Part shown: positions 10,363 to 20,367 of the stretch, in pieces
Layout of the letters: the number at the start of each line of letters is the position of its first letter
How positions within the stretch are numbered: the stretch's first letter is position 1
Source: Halobacillus sp. Nhm2S1
Lineage (GTDB): Bacteria > Bacillota > Bacilli > Bacillales > Halobacillaceae
Assembly: GCF_019599545.1 (NCBI RefSeq)
Contig: NZ_JAIEZV010000003.1
Coordinates: forward strand, 434,001 to 498,000
Length of the DNA stretch: 64,000 bases
Direction: 5' to 3'
Position numbers and translations under genes: made by a program
Notes under the pieces: model-generated
What the model was told of the DNA's origin: nothing
Seen by the model: the letters and a program-made list of their open reading frames with translations, nothing else
The model's database searches: none

Positions 10363-12679
10363 TCGTTACTTCCTCCTTGACTTGCTTAAAACGCTGGTTC
10401 ATATATTGGTCAAACCAACTCTTCAATTCTTTATATGTGGAATAATACAAGGTACGTTCGATTTGCAGCTGTTCTTCCCGTTGACGATAAAGCGAAGATT
10501 CGCGTAAATCTTTTTGAGAAGGTTCGGATTCTGCTGTAATAATCCCGTCTTTTATTTTAACAAAGTCGAGTTCAAAAAACACCTCAGAAATAAATTCCAC
10601 CATGGACTTGTCCCATCCCTTACGATTGGCAAGTAAATCCGCTTCTTCATGAAGGTTGAACCGACCACGCTTCAATAGCATACCATAAAACCATTTGAAG
10701 TGGTCCCTCGAAGGCCATGTTTTTAGAAAAGTACTCTCCTGTATATGATAACAGACAAAGACTTTACGAGTTTCAAGTTTAGATAAAAGATCCGTCATAT
10801 CCGACATACGTTTTGGAAGATCGATAATCAGAAGGCCATCATAGGATTCTCCATGCTCCACTTCCCCTGCCTGGAGGACGGGAACATCGCATGGTGCTTC
10901 TTCTTTTCCTTGAAAGCTGACAGCTGCATACGTTTGGTTTGGCGGGATCATCAAATTTTTCTCTATATGCTTAGAGCCTCTGTGATCAAATAACTGCCAA
11001 TCTTTCACACGGAGATCCTTGATCATCACTTGCAGATTTTTGCGGCCGTTCCATTCGTTGACACCAAGTTCTCCTACAACGTCCAATGCGGCCTGGGGGG
11101 ATATCTGCTGATAAAGATCTCCCATCCCAAATGCAATTCCATCCAAACGTGATTGCTGACTTTGGAATTGGAACTTCAGATGATTTTTCTTACTGCCAAT
11201 TAACCGTACTTCTTTTGGGGTGTGCTTGAGATGGAACAAAGGTTTCGGGTTACCCATTCCAAATGGACGAAGCTTGTTCACTTCCTCGATTTGTTTCAGG
11301 GATATGTCTTCCAGCTCAACCGTTGTTTCAATATCAAGAACTTGTTGATAGTCGTCATCGGATAGTTTTTCCTCAGCTAAGGAAATTAAATCGCTTCGCA
11401 AACCATCAATCTGATCAAGAGCCAATGTCATCCCTGCCGCTTGAGCATGCCCACCAAAGTGTATAAACCGTTGTCGTATTTCCATACAGTTCGAGAATAA
11501 GTCAAAAGCATCAATACTGCGTGCTGAACCTTTAGCTTCCCCTTTTTCTTCATCAATGGCAAGCACAATCGCCGGGCGGTCGAATTGACGGACGAGTTTG
11601 GAAGCGACGATTCCAAGAACGCCTGGGTTCCAACCCTCTTTAGCAACCACAATGACATTCTCAGCTTCCCCATTTTCAACGGAAACCATTTCTTCGGCTT
11701 CCTTCGCAATGGCAGCAACAATTTTCTGCCTTTCCTGGTTCAACTGATTAATAAAGCTTGCTATTTGTTCAGCTTCTTCCAAATCCTCTGAAAGCAATAA
11801 ATCGACCGCTGGTGTTGCATCCTGCAAACGCCCTACAGCATTGAGGCGGGGGCCGATTGTAAAACCAATCGTCTCTTCATTCATATCCCCCTCAATGTTG
11901 CACACTTTTCTCAACGCCTGAATTCCAGGGCGGGACGAGTGGGAGATTGCCTGTAAACCAATGGAAGCAAGCACCCTGTTTTCCCCTTTCAGAGGCACAA
12001 GATCGGCAATCGTACCAATCACAACAAGGTCAAGAAACTCCTTTGGAAACCGTCCTAATAAAGCATGGGCGAATTTAAATGCAACACCGACACCAGCTAA
12101 TTCCTGGAATGGATAATCCGCTGAAGTCTTTGGGTGGATAATGGCATAGGCATCAGGAAGAACCTCCTGGACTTCGTGGTGATCCGTAATAATCAAATCC
12201 AGACCCAGTTCTTTCGCGAATGACGCTTCTTCCATAGCGGCAATACCTGTATCCACCGTTATGATCAGCGCATAACCAGAGTCATAGGCAAACTGAAACG
12301 CTTCTTTATTTGGTCCATACCCTTCTGTAAAACGGTTGGGAATATAGAAGTCGCAGTCCGCTCCTGCTTTTCGGAGCGCTTCCACCATGACAGATGTAGA
12401 GGTAACTCCGTCCGCATCATAATCACCAAACACAAGAATAGACTGATCAGATGCGATGGCTTCTTTCACACGAGCCACGGCAGTATCCATCCCCTCCATG
12501 AGCATCGGATCGTGAAGCTGATCAATCGAAGGGTTTAAAAAACGGTCCGCTGCTTCCGCGCTATGCACCCCTCTTTTTTCTAAAAGCTGATGAGTAAGCG
12601 GAGTTACACCTGGTAGGCCTGTCGAACTTTCTTCCGAATTTTTATATGTAAATTTCCATTTCATCTTGCTTTGTATCAT
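10352..12679 (-). CDS. recJ: Single-stranded-DNA-specific exonuclease RecJ
   Basis: About 775 residues. DHH phosphoesterase motifs [20 protein letters not shown] and IITDHHEV lie in the N-terminal half. The DHHA1 motif ([22 protein letters not shown]), an OB-fold region and the Firmicute-type C-terminal extension follow. RecJ degrades single-stranded DNA 5' to 3' in recombination and mismatch repair. Start taken at 12679 ([10 protein letters not shown]), preceded by AGGGGTG. The upstream in-frame ATG at 12697 and the longer frame overlap the promoter -10 box and have no ribosome site. Confidence 0.95.
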   Translation of the reverse strand: MIQSKMKWKFTYKNSEESSTGLPGVTPLTHQLLEKRGVHSAEAADRFLNPSIDQLHDPMLMEGMDTAVARVKEAIASDQSILVFGDYDADGVTSTSVMVEALRKAGADCDFYIPNRFTEGYGPNKEAFQFAYDSGYALIITVDTGIAAMEEASFAKELGLDLIITDHHEVQEVLPDAYAIIHPKTSADYPFQELAGVGVAFKFAHALLGRFPKEFLDLVVIGTIADLVPLKGENRVLASIGLQAISHSSRPGIQALRKVCNIEGDMNEETIGFTIGPRLNAVGRLQDATPAVDLLLSEDLEEAEQIASFINQLNQERQKIVAAIAKEAEEMVSVENGEAENVIVVAKEGWNPGVLGIVASKLVRQFDRPAIVLAIDEEKGEAKGSARSIDAFDLFSNCMEIRQRFIHFGGHAQAAGMTLALDQIDGLRSDLISLAEEKLSDDDYQQVLDIETTVELEDISLKQIEEVNKLRPFGMGNPKPLFHLKHTPKEVRLIGSKKNHLKFQFQSQQSRLDGIAFGMGDLYQQISPQAALDVVGELGVNEWNGRKNLQVMIKDLRVKDWQLFDHRGSKHIEKNLMIPPNQTYAAVSFQGKEEAPCDVPVLQAGEVEHGESYDGLLIIDLPKRMSDMTDLLSKLETRKVFVCYHIQESTFLKTWPSRDHFKWFYGMLLKRGRFNLHEEADLLANRKGWDKSMVEFISEVFFELDFVKIKDGIITAESEPSQKDLRESSLYRQREEQLQIERTLYYSTYKELKSWFDQYMNQRFKQVKEEVTNGL

Positions 12680-12700
12680 AAGTTCACCCCTGACCCATCT

Positions 12701-12729
12701 ATTATACAAGAGGGAACCAGGGGGAGCAA
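12701..12729 (-). promoter_or_regulatory. Putative vegetative promoter of recJ-apt
   Basis: On the minus strand TTGCTC (12724-12729), 17 bases and then TATAAT (12701-12706), placed just upstream of the chosen recJ start. The -10 is a perfect match. Confidence 0.6.
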
Positions 12730-12735
12730 ACGCAA

Positions 12736-13065
12736 TTATGTGACTTTCGAAGAAGAACTTTCCTCTTCAGGAGCTGCTTCCTTTTCTTCTGACACATCCC
12801 CATTTTCTTCTGAGAAGCTGTCAGAGGAGGAGGCTTCTGATTTCAACCTGCTATTTTCTTTCTTTAATCTGTAATAACGTAAAGCCCCTGCAGATGCTGT
12901 GGCTAACCCACCTAATAAAACAGATATAAGAATGACGAGAATCAGTGGTGCCTCTCCTGACCCAAACAAGTAATTGACCTGAACAGGATCTACATTGATG
13001 ACGGCAAAAATAGCAATTACTAGGGCAAAGATGAAAGCCAAAATGAGATAGCTTTGTCCTTTCAT
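12736..13065 (-). CDS. LapA/DUF1049-family membrane protein (YrvD-like)
   Basis: A 109-residue protein with two transmembrane helices (about 5-24 and 40-62), the second followed by the basic coiled stretch RYYRLKKENSRLKSEA. This is the LapA-domain layout. The C-terminal tail is Ser/Glu-rich (EEKEAAPEEESSSSKV) and low in complexity. Its place between recJ and secDF matches yrvD of B. subtilis. The role is unknown; Gram-negative LapA proteins link to envelope lipid assembly, but that cannot be transferred here. Confidence 0.8.
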   Translation of the reverse strand: MKGQSYLILAFIFALVIAIFAVINVDPVQVNYLFGSGEAPLILVILISVLLGGLATASAGALRYYRLKKENSRLKSEASSSDSFSEENGDVSEEKEAAPEEESSSSKVT

Positions 13066-13140
13066 AACTTACACACTCCTTCGTAGATAAAGGTTTTCTT
13101 CCTATTATTCATATACCCTGAAAGAGTCTGTAATAACCAA

Positions 13141-13176
13141 ATAAGACCATCCTCATGGAGGATGGCCTTATTATAT
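13141..13176 (-). terminator. Terminator downstream of secDF
   Basis: The hairpin AATAAGGCCATCCTCC/GGAGGATGGTCTTATT lies just after the secDF stop. The T run is short, so termination may be partial. Confidence 0.65.
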
Positions 13177-13191
13177 GCAGCCCCTCTAACC

Positions 13192-15471
13192 TTACACTTG
13201 AGGGCCGTCAGTCTTTTTCTTTTTCACATAGTTGATCGGGTTATCTTTGATGTTACGGCCACGCCATATGAGCCAGAGCTGAGACGCAATGAACAGGGAC
13301 GAATACGTTCCTGCCAATAATCCGATAACTAGAGCGAATGAGAAGTTCGTAATGGATGATGCTCCGAAGAATAACAGCATCACAGCTGCGAAAATGACAG
13401 TAAGGACTGTATTGAAGCTGCGGGCAAGCGTCTGCATGAGACTGTCATTGACGACTTTCGCAAGCTCTTTAAATGATTTCACTTTCTTCTTCATCCTCAA
13501 GTTTTCCCGGATCCGGTCGAACGTTACAATCGTATCATTCACCGAGTAACCGACAATGGTAAGAATCGCTGCAATGATGGTAATATCGAATTCCAATCTC
13601 GTTAAACTGAAGAAAGCAACGATGAAGAAAGCATCATGCAGCAAGGCAATAATTGCTGTCAAAGCGAAGAAGATTTCAAAACGAATCGTAACATAGATGA
13701 TGATCCCGATGGACGCATATAAAACAGCCAGGGCTGCGTTTTTAGCAAGCTCTTGACCAACAATCGGGGATACAGTGCTGACGTTCGGTGTGTTGCCGAA
13801 CTCTTCTTCATAATAGCTTTGAATTTCACCGATTTTATCTTTACTCAGTTCATCATCGAAACGAGCGACTGCAATCTCACTATTGTCCCCGGAAATGATG
13901 ACCTGTTTCGGACTGACATCAAATTCTTCTTCCAATGTTTGTTCCACTTGTTCTGATGTAATATTGCCATCAGACAAAATGGACACCCTGGAACCGCTAG
14001 TGAAGTCAATTCCCAGATTCAAGCGGAAGAAAGCAAGGGCCAGGATTCCCGCCACTACGAGGACGATGGAAATCGTGAAGAATCGTTTTCTCAAACCTAC
14101 GAAATCGAATTTGCGTTTCATGAAGGTTGCTTCGACTTCATCTCCTTCAGCAATATCATGAATATCCTCTGGTTTCACACCAAACCATTTCGGACGCTTA
14201 TTCAAGAAACGGCTCTTCACCCATAAACTCATGAATAATCGCGTACCATACACGGCCGTTATGAAACTGACGAGAATACTCACAATCAACATCGTTGCAA
14301 AACCTTTGACTGAACTTGTTCCGAAAATGAAAAGCACAGTGGCTGCAATCAATGTTGTAATGTTCGCATCAAGGATGGTTGCTAAGGAACGCTTATTTCC
14401 TGCCTTATAGGCTGTTAGAAGAGATTTACCAGATTTCAATTCTTCCTTAATTCTTTCATACGTAATAATGTTGGCGTCTACGGCCATACCGACACCAAGA
14501 ATTAAGGCGGCAATACCAGGCAGTGTCAAAACACCATTCATCAATTCGAAAACCACGAGAATTAAATAGATGTACACACTCAACGTTAGTGTTGCAATGA
14601 TCCCCGGGAAACGATAATACGCAATCATGAACAAGAAGATGGCTGCAATTCCGATGAAGCCTGCCAGGATGGTTTTGTTCATGGCTTGCTCACCGAATTG
14701 AGCACCGACAGATGTCGAATAGGTTTCTTCAAGATTAACAGGTAATGATCCAGCATTCAGAATATCTGCCAATTGTTTAGCGGATTCCTGAGTGAAATCT
14801 CCACTGATCATTACCGAATTACTACGGACGGGTCCGTCTGAGAACCCTGGTGCAGAAATGTAAGCCGGGTCTTCTTTCCCCCATTCTTCAGCGAAGGAAG
14901 TATCTTCATTATAATCCAACCATATCACTAATAGATTGTCCGGATATGGTGTGTTTGGATCGTTCGGAGTGTTATAAATTTCCTCTGAAACATCATAAAA
15001 CTTTGAAGCACTTTTAACCTTCAACGTTACGATGGGTTCATTCGTGTCTGGATGATAAGACTGCTGAGCACTTCCTTCAACAAGATCGGAACCATCCATA
15101 TACAATTTTCCATCCGTGCCCCGGAAAGAAAGTTCAGCTGTTGTCGAGAGCAGTTCTCTTGCTGTTTGCTGATCTTCCACACCAGCAAGCTGTACTCGAA
15201 TTCTTCCCCCATCTTCAATGGTGATGTTCGTTTCACTTATACCTAGTGTATCCACACGCTCTGTCAATGAACGTGCCGTAGCCTCGAGAACCTGGTCATT
15301 CACTTCCTGGTCCTCATCTAGCGGCTCGACATCGTATAAGATTTCAAAGCCACCCTGCAAATCCAATCCTAACTTAATATCTTTTGTAACTCCTGTTATG
15401 GTCGTCCCAATCGTAGCAGCCAGTAATAAAACCACGATAAAAAAGGCTACGATCCGCCCTCGTTTCACCAT
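13192..15471 (-). CDS. secDF: Protein translocase subunit SecDF (fused)
   Basis: About 759 residues containing SecD and SecF in one chain, as in Bacillaceae. The SecD half has DLQGGFEILYDV near the start, a periplasmic-type loop to about 275 and six membrane helices to about 430. The SecF half (about 455-745) has LNLGIDFTSGSRV and VGYSVNDTIVTFDRIRENL. It uses the proton or sodium gradient to aid protein export via SecYEG. Start chosen at 15471 (MVKRGRIVAFF) after AAGGAGG; the 15-codon upstream extension has no ribosome site. Confidence 0.97.
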   Translation of the reverse strand: MVKRGRIVAFFIVVLLLAATIGTTITGVTKDIKLGLDLQGGFEILYDVEPLDEDQEVNDQVLEATARSLTERVDTLGISETNITIEDGGRIRVQLAGVEDQQTARELLSTTAELSFRGTDGKLYMDGSDLVEGSAQQSYHPDTNEPIVTLKVKSASKFYDVSEEIYNTPNDPNTPYPDNLLVIWLDYNEDTSFAEEWGKEDPAYISAPGFSDGPVRSNSVMISGDFTQESAKQLADILNAGSLPVNLEETYSTSVGAQFGEQAMNKTILAGFIGIAAIFLFMIAYYRFPGIIATLTLSVYIYLILVVFELMNGVLTLPGIAALILGVGMAVDANIITYERIKEELKSGKSLLTAYKAGNKRSLATILDANITTLIAATVLFIFGTSSVKGFATMLIVSILVSFITAVYGTRLFMSLWVKSRFLNKRPKWFGVKPEDIHDIAEGDEVEATFMKRKFDFVGLRKRFFTISIVLVVAGILALAFFRLNLGIDFTSGSRVSILSDGNITSEQVEQTLEEEFDVSPKQVIISGDNSEIAVARFDDELSKDKIGEIQSYYEEEFGNTPNVSTVSPIVGQELAKNAALAVLYASIGIIIYVTIRFEIFFALTAIIALLHDAFFIVAFFSLTRLEFDITIIAAILTIVGYSVNDTIVTFDRIRENLRMKKKVKSFKELAKVVNDSLMQTLARSFNTVLTVIFAAVMLLFFGASSITNFSFALVIGLLAGTYSSLFIASQLWLIWRGRNIKDNPINYVKKKKTDGPQV

Positions 15472-15599
15472 ACTGTCCTGTTCCTCCTTTATGTACGAAC
15501 ACATGCGATGATCCATCGACTATATGTATAAATGCTAATAGACAATATTTGATAATCCCCGTACCTATTCTACTACTTTTTCAAACTTTCGCAACAATA

Positions 15600-15628
15600 G
15601 GAAAAACTTTACGCAGATCACCGTAAAG
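15600..15628 (-). terminator. Terminator downstream of comN
   Basis: The hairpin CTTTACG/CGTAAAG with an 8-base loop is followed by TTTTTCC on the minus strand, 10 bases after the comN stop. Confidence 0.75.
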
Positions 15629-15638
15629 ATCTCCTGCC

Positions 15639-15935
15639 TTATTCATATTCTGAAGTTCCTTTCAGTGCTTCAATGGAAGATAGAAGATCATCATTCTGAT
15701 AGGCCTCTGTAGTCAGATAACTTGTGTATGTATGTGTCTGCAAGTGTAAGATATCCTGGACGATTTGGTGCAGCCTCTTTTCTGGTTCGCCATTCCAAAC
15801 TTTCTTTATTAAACAATCCCACACTTCTTCTTCGGTCGCACGTTTATAACCTAATAAGTGTAACTCCTCTACTTTGCTTTGCAAGACTATTTTCAGTTCA
15901 TTTCTCCAGCTTGTGACCACTTTTGTCTGATCCAT
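15639..15935 (-). CDS. comN: Post-transcriptional regulator ComN-like
   Basis: A small 98-residue protein starting MDQTKVVTSWRNELK, with the family motifs LHLLGYKRATEEEVWDCL and VWNGEPEKRLHQIVQDIL. B. subtilis ComN (yrzD), located beside spoVB and secDF, regulates comE mRNA localisation. The start at 15935 is preceded by GAGGAG; the longer frame to 16007 is not needed. It is divergent from spoVB. Confidence 0.8.
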   Translation of the reverse strand: MDQTKVVTSWRNELKIVLQSKVEELHLLGYKRATEEEVWDCLIKKVWNGEPEKRLHQIVQDILHLQTHTYTSYLTTEAYQNDDLLSSIEALKGTSEYE

Positions 15936-16048
15936 TAAGTTACTCCTCACTCTAAGGTTTTCGTAAACGGGTGTCATGCCTTGTCCATCCTTACGCATAT
16001 ACTTCATTGTAGCGGAATTTCATTTCTTTGAGAAGGCGGATCAATCAT

Positions 16049-17605
16049 ATGTCAAAACAAACTTTTCTACATGGTGCACTGATTCTGGTTGCTGCTGGAC
16101 TGATCACCCGTTTACTCGGTTTCGTTAATAGGATCGTCGTTGCCCGCGTTATGGGACCTGAAGGTGTGGGGCTTTACATGATGGCTTTACCTACTTTGAT
16201 TTTAGCCATTACCATCACACAGTTCGGTCTTCCTGTAGCCATATCAAAGAGAGTGTCAGAAGCAGAGGCGACTCGGAACGAAAGCAAGATCAAGCGCATT
16301 TTATTAGTTTCGCTTGCAATCACGGGCTCGTTAAGCATCTTGTTCACAATCGGACTCTTTCTTTTAGCCCCAATTGTAGCCACCTACTTTCTCACAGATT
16401 CAAGAGCCTTGTATCCATTGCTAGCCGTCACTCCCATCATCCCTATTATCGCCATATCATCTGTGATTCGAGGCTATTTCCAGGGCAGACAGAACATGAA
16501 ACCACAGGCGATCTCTCAAGTTATTGAACAAGTCGTCCGAATTGGTTCAGTCGTGATCCTTACTAAAATGCTTTATCCCTATGGCGTCCAATATGCAGCC
16601 GCTGGAGCCATGGTATCTGCTGTGATAGGTGAATTTGTTTCTTTGATGTATATGTTGAGACAATTCAACATCCACAAAAGCTTCCGTTTGCGAAAATCGT
16701 GGAAAAAGCATATCCATGAGGGCAAGAAGACGCTTAATGAATTAATGACAATCGCTCTTCCAACGACGGGAAGCCGCTTTATTGGTTCTTTGACGTATTT
16801 CTTTGAACCGATCCTCGTTGCACAAAGCCTGGCTATTGCAGGAATTACGGCTATTGAATCTACCAAACAATATGGAGAGCTCACGGGCTATGTACTGCCC
16901 CTGCTCTTTTTGCCGACTTTTTTAACTCACGCTCTTTCTATTGCTCTCGTTCCTTCAATCAGTGAAGCGGCAGCTCAAGGTAAAAACGAAACAATTGCTT
17001 ACCGAATCATGCAGTCGATCCGATTATCTATTGCGTCCGGAGGGCTCATCACGATTGTGTTCATGATCTTCCCGGCTGTCATCCTTACGACGGTGTATGG
17101 GACGAGCCAGGCCTCTTTCATGCTTCAGTTCATGGCACCATTCTTTCTACTTCATTATATCCAGACGCCTCTTCAAGCAACCTTGCAGGCTTTGGATTTA
17201 GCCCGACCGGCCATGTGGAACACGCTGATTGGGGCCATTATCAAGTTTATTGTTCTAGTCGGATTAAGTTCTCGTCCTGAGTTCGGCATTCATGGCGTGG
17301 CGCTTGCCATCGTAGTCGGTGTCGTTGTTGTTACCCTGCTGCATTTAGGTGTACTTATGAAATACAAAGTCATCACCTTCCCATTCCAGATGTTCATTAG
17401 ATTCGGTCTTGTAATCGGCATTATCGGGATTGTTGGGTTTCAATGGAAACACAACTGGCTTCTTGAGAGCAAACCACTTTCGCAGTTGTTGACGATGGGT
17501 ATGGGACTTACTGTTTTGTACCTTCTACTGTTATTCGTTTTTCGATTAATTCGAATGGAAGAAGTAAAAATGATCCCCTGGAACCGCCTCTTCCACAAAA
17601 AATAA
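16049..17605 (+). CDS. spoVB: Stage V sporulation protein B, MOP-family lipid flippase-like
   Basis: About 518 residues with 14 predicted membrane helices, the polysaccharide/lipid II flippase (MviN/MATE-like) architecture. The N-terminus FLHGALILVAAGLITRLLGF and the RGYFQGRQNM motif near residue 140 are typical of SpoVB/MurJ-type proteins. SpoVB is needed for spore cortex synthesis. Start at 16049 follows AAGGCGG; the TTG at 16028 is less likely. Location beside comN/secDF and the DUF421 gene matches B. subtilis. Confidence 0.93.
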   Translation: MSKQTFLHGALILVAAGLITRLLGFVNRIVVARVMGPEGVGLYMMALPTLILAITITQFGLPVAISKRVSEAEATRNESKIKRILLVSLAITGSLSILFTIGLFLLAPIVATYFLTDSRALYPLLAVTPIIPIIAISSVIRGYFQGRQNMKPQAISQVIEQVVRIGSVVILTKMLYPYGVQYAAAGAMVSAVIGEFVSLMYMLRQFNIHKSFRLRKSWKKHIHEGKKTLNELMTIALPTTGSRFIGSLTYFFEPILVAQSLAIAGITAIESTKQYGELTGYVLPLLFLPTFLTHALSIALVPSISEAAAQGKNETIAYRIMQSIRLSIASGGLITIVFMIFPAVILTTVYGTSQASFMLQFMAPFFLLHYIQTPLQATLQALDLARPAMWNTLIGAIIKFIVLVGLSSRPEFGIHGVALAIVVGVVVVTLLHLGVLMKYKVITFPFQMFIRFGLVIGIIGIVGFQWKHNWLLESKPLSQLLTMGMGLTVLYLLLLFVFRLIRMEEVKMIPWNRLFHKK

Positions 17606-17629
17606 CCGCCTGGAAGCGGTTATTTTTTT
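17599..17629 (+). terminator. Terminator of spoVB
   Basis: The hairpin AATAACCGCC/AGCGGTTATT with a T run overlaps the spoVB stop codon. Confidence 0.9.
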
Positions 17630-17676
17630 GTCCTCTTTTTTGATTTCATATTAGTTCACAAAAGCTCTCTTTACTT

Positions 17677-17860
17677 GAAGACTCAGTTTCGAGACTTTTG
17701 TTGAGTGGATGGGGGCTGTGGGGAATAGCTCTCTTTCCGCGGGAGCGCGGTGAGCCTACTCGGACTTCGTCCTGTGGGGTCTCACCCTGCACTTTTTTCC
17801 TGCAGTAGTCTCGCCATTCCCCTCTGCCCCTTTGCCATGGAAGATTCTAGAAACCACTAC
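17677..17860. repeat. Interspersed palindromic repeat, copy A (inverse orientation to copy B)
   Basis: A non-coding imperfect palindrome. The arms GGGGCTGTGGGGAAT (17712-17726) and ATTCCCCTCTGCCCC (17816-17830) pair with two mismatches. Its reverse complement shares blocks with copy B, including GAGACCCCACAG and the CGCGGAAAG-type core. The left flank GAAGACTCAGTTTCGAGA (17677-17694) recurs inverted at 18171-18188 with one change. Such GC-rich palindromic repeats are dispersed in many Bacillaceae genomes. The right boundary is approximate. Confidence 0.75.
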
Positions 17861-17986
17861 CAAATGGTCAGCTCGTATAATTATGGGAAGGGGGTTATAA
17901 AACACCTCCATAACACTTAAAAGCTTAATCCAGAGCGCTTTATACCTCTAACAGCTGGATAGTTGCAGACCCTCCAACTGGGTATA

Positions 17987-18188
17987 AGGGTTCGTTTCTC
18001 CCTTACATCGAAAGGGGTGGTTGGGAAGCTGCGAGACTCCCGCGGGAATGGATCGACTGGCAAGACCCCACAGTGCAAAAGCACGAGGAGGCTTGCCGTC
18101 ATCCCCGCAGGAAAGCGAGTAGCTTCCCAGCCACCCCTGACGCCCAACAAGGAAACGAACCCCAGAAACATCTCGAAACGGAGTCTTC
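17987..18188. repeat. Interspersed palindromic repeat, copy B
   Basis: The arms GGGGTGGTTGGGAAGCT (18014-18030) and AGCTTCCCAGCCACCCC (18121-18137) differ at one position. Outside these a second arm pair, GGGTTCGTTTC (17988-17998) and GAAACGAACCC (18152-18162), extends the palindrome to about 175 bases. The centre contains CAAGACCCCACAG and CCCGCAGGAAAGCGAG, characteristic of this repeat class. Small open frames on both strands here have no ribosome sites or family similarity and are artefacts of the palindrome. The rest of the 17606-18242 gap shows nothing else I recognise. Confidence 0.8.
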
Positions 18189-18242
18189 CACAAACCTGCC
18201 AGTTAGTTAAATAAACTCAAATATCTTTCTTAAAGAGTTGGA

Positions 18243-18938
18243 TTATTGGAATTCGTTGTTTCGATCAATTTGGACTTCGCCCTGGTCGTTAATTGTACAT
18301 AAAGATATTTCCTTGAAAGAATGAAACCCTTGTTTTCGGACTTCATTTACAAGCCACTGTTTGTTTTTTCGAATTGTTTGAAGGCCACTGTATTGTACTT
18401 CGCCATCAGCAATTAATACAACAGCATAATCAGAGCTTCCGTCATCTTTCGTTTCGAACACAGACAGTTTCCCCGATGGTTCCAAAATAGCGTATGCAAC
18501 GTCTCCGACTTGTTGAATGCCATGTTCTCGTAATTGTAATAACAAATCGTTGAAATTATAGCGTTGCCGTCTCATCTCTTTTTCATCTACTTTTCCATGC
18601 TTAATAATAATGGAAGGCTTTCCATCGAACCAATTTCTGAACCGCTGGTTTTTCAAAGAAATCCATGCACTCCCTATTTGAATCGCAAGGAGAACGGCCA
18701 TGGGGACGATGGCTTTCCAAATAGCCTCATCTGGATTTTCGATAAGAAAGACGGCGATTTCAGCTAGCATAATAAATACGACTAGATCCATAACACTAAG
18801 TTCACCTATTTCTCTTTTCCCCATGAATCGAAAAACAAAAAGGATGATCAAATAGGTGATAAGTGTGCGAATGATAATGCTGAATACGAGCAATCCGAGC
18901 ACAACCTTTCCTAAAGGTTTCCCTCTAGTTAACATCAC
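18243..18938 (-). CDS. DUF421 (YetF/YrbG-family) membrane protein
   Basis: A 231-residue protein with three N-terminal membrane helices (about 14-36, 45-62, 70-90), the signature FRFMGKREIGELSVMDLVVFIMLAE and a cytosolic alpha/beta C-terminal domain (about 95-225, GKPSIIIKHGKVDEKEMRRQRYNFNDLLLQLREHG region). This is the YetF family, of unsettled function with a spore-membrane role for some paralogues. B. subtilis yrbG occupies the same position after spoVB. GTG at 18938 (AGGA 7 bases upstream) or ATG at 18935 may be the start. Confidence 0.88.
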   Translation of the reverse strand: MMLTRGKPLGKVVLGLLVFSIIIRTLITYLIILFVFRFMGKREIGELSVMDLVVFIMLAEIAVFLIENPDEAIWKAIVPMAVLLAIQIGSAWISLKNQRFRNWFDGKPSIIIKHGKVDEKEMRRQRYNFNDLLLQLREHGIQQVGDVAYAILEPSGKLSVFETKDDGSSDYAVVLIADGEVQYSGLQTIRKNKQWLVNEVRKQGFHSFKEISLCTINDQGEVQIDRNNEFQ

Positions 18939-18955
18939 CTATTTTTCCTGTTTTA

Positions 18956-20242
18956 TTAGAGGAATGGAAGCAAATAGCGAAACCAAACGTAAATAGACGA
19001 TACCACTAAGGAAAGGATCAAAACCGGAAAGCCGTAAAGGGAGAACTTAATAAAAGGAATCGGTTTATTATGACTGGCTGCTAAGCCGGCAACAACCACA
19101 TTGGCGGATGCGCCGACAAGTGTGCCATTTCCTCCAAGACATGCCCCTAACGCTAAAGACCACCAGACTGGATCAACGTTCATCATTCCATACCCTTGAA
19201 GTTCTTGAACGACAGGAATCATAGCGGCAACGAACGGAATATTGTCAACGACACCTGAAAGAATTCCCGCACTCCAAAGCATCACCATCGAAGTGACCGG
19301 CATATCTCCACCAGAGATCCATACCATTCCTCTAGCTAATTCATCAATGACTCCAACCGTCTCTAATCCACCTACAAGCATAAACAGGCCCATGAAGAAA
19401 AATAATGTCACCCATTCAACTTCTTGAAAGACATGTTCAACATCAAGCTCTTTCTCAGACAAGAACAACAATAAGAGTGCTCCACTGACGGCAATGGTCG
19501 TAATATCCATATGGATAAATGGATGCATCATAAAACCGACGATGGTAAGAAGCATGACTGAGATGGATTGGAAGAGCAACGGAGACATTTTCAAGTGTTC
19601 TTTTGCATCTACTCTCATTAAATCTTCAGCTAATGCCTGATCATACGTAAGCCCTTTGCGGAATAACAAAATGACGCCTATCGTTACGAGGATAAAGATA
19701 ATCAATACTACCGGCCCTAGATGATAAAGGAAGGAAACAAAGCTGAAATGGTCCACCGCCTGTCCGATCATAATGTTTGGAGGATCACCAATAAGCGTAG
19801 CGGTTCCCCCAATGTTGGAGCTGAAAATCGTCATGATCAGATAGGGAAAAGCTGGTAGCTTCAAACGATCTACGAGGGTTAATAACACAGGTACAAACAA
19901 GAGGACCGTCGTAACATTATCTAAAAAGGCAGACCCTACCGCTGTAAACAGAGCGGTTACAAGCAACAACGGAACAGGCCTTCCTTTTACAAGCTGCGCT
20001 AACCAAATAGCTAAAAAAGTGAAAATCCCTGTTTTTTTCGTGATAGAAACTAACACCATCATAGAAAAAAGGAGGGCAACGGTATTCCAGTCTATGAAAC
20101 CAAATGCTTGTTCCCACTCATAAATCTTTGTCATTAAAAGAAGTACGCCACCTGCTACAGCTACCAGTGCACGGTTTAACTTCTCCGTCATAATCAGTAC
20201 ATAGCTAGCTACAAAGATAAGGATTGCGAGTACAGTTGACAT
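18956..20242 (-). CDS. ArsB/NhaD-type ion transporter
   Basis: A 428-residue integral membrane protein with 11-12 hydrophobic helices. It carries the ion-transporter superfamily hallmarks FLDNVTTVLLFVPV (about 105-118) and SNIGGTATLIGDPPNIMIG (about 145-165), and a second half-repeat with GVVDNIPFVAAMIPVV and GGNGTLVGASANVV. Substrates in this superfamily include arsenite, Na+/H+ and organic anions; the sequence alone does not settle which. In a likely halophile sodium-linked transport is plausible. It is 17 bases upstream of the DUF421 gene on the same strand. Confidence 0.88.
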   Translation of the reverse strand: MSTVLAILIFVASYVLIMTEKLNRALVAVAGGVLLLMTKIYEWEQAFGFIDWNTVALLFSMMVLVSITKKTGIFTFLAIWLAQLVKGRPVPLLLVTALFTAVGSAFLDNVTTVLLFVPVLLTLVDRLKLPAFPYLIMTIFSSNIGGTATLIGDPPNIMIGQAVDHFSFVSFLYHLGPVVLIIFILVTIGVILLFRKGLTYDQALAEDLMRVDAKEHLKMSPLLFQSISVMLLTIVGFMMHPFIHMDITTIAVSGALLLLFLSEKELDVEHVFQEVEWVTLFFFMGLFMLVGGLETVGVIDELARGMVWISGGDMPVTSMVMLWSAGILSGVVDNIPFVAAMIPVVQELQGYGMMNVDPVWWSLALGACLGGNGTLVGASANVVVAGLAASHNKPIPFIKFSLYGFPVLILSLVVSSIYVWFRYLLPFL

Positions 20243-20367
20243 AGATCTTCCCCTTTTTGGACGGACTTTACTAATACTTATTCAAGTCCAGATGAAAATA
20301 TCTGCTTCTATCTATAGAGTTTTCGTGCATATAGATAAAAGTGACAAGCATATCAAGGGGGGATAGG

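Noticed and set aside
17917-18214. Overlapping open frames of 81-84 codons on both strands
   Set aside because: They lie inside the palindromic repeat, have no ribosome sites and show arginine/proline-rich compositions expected from GC-rich inverted repeats.
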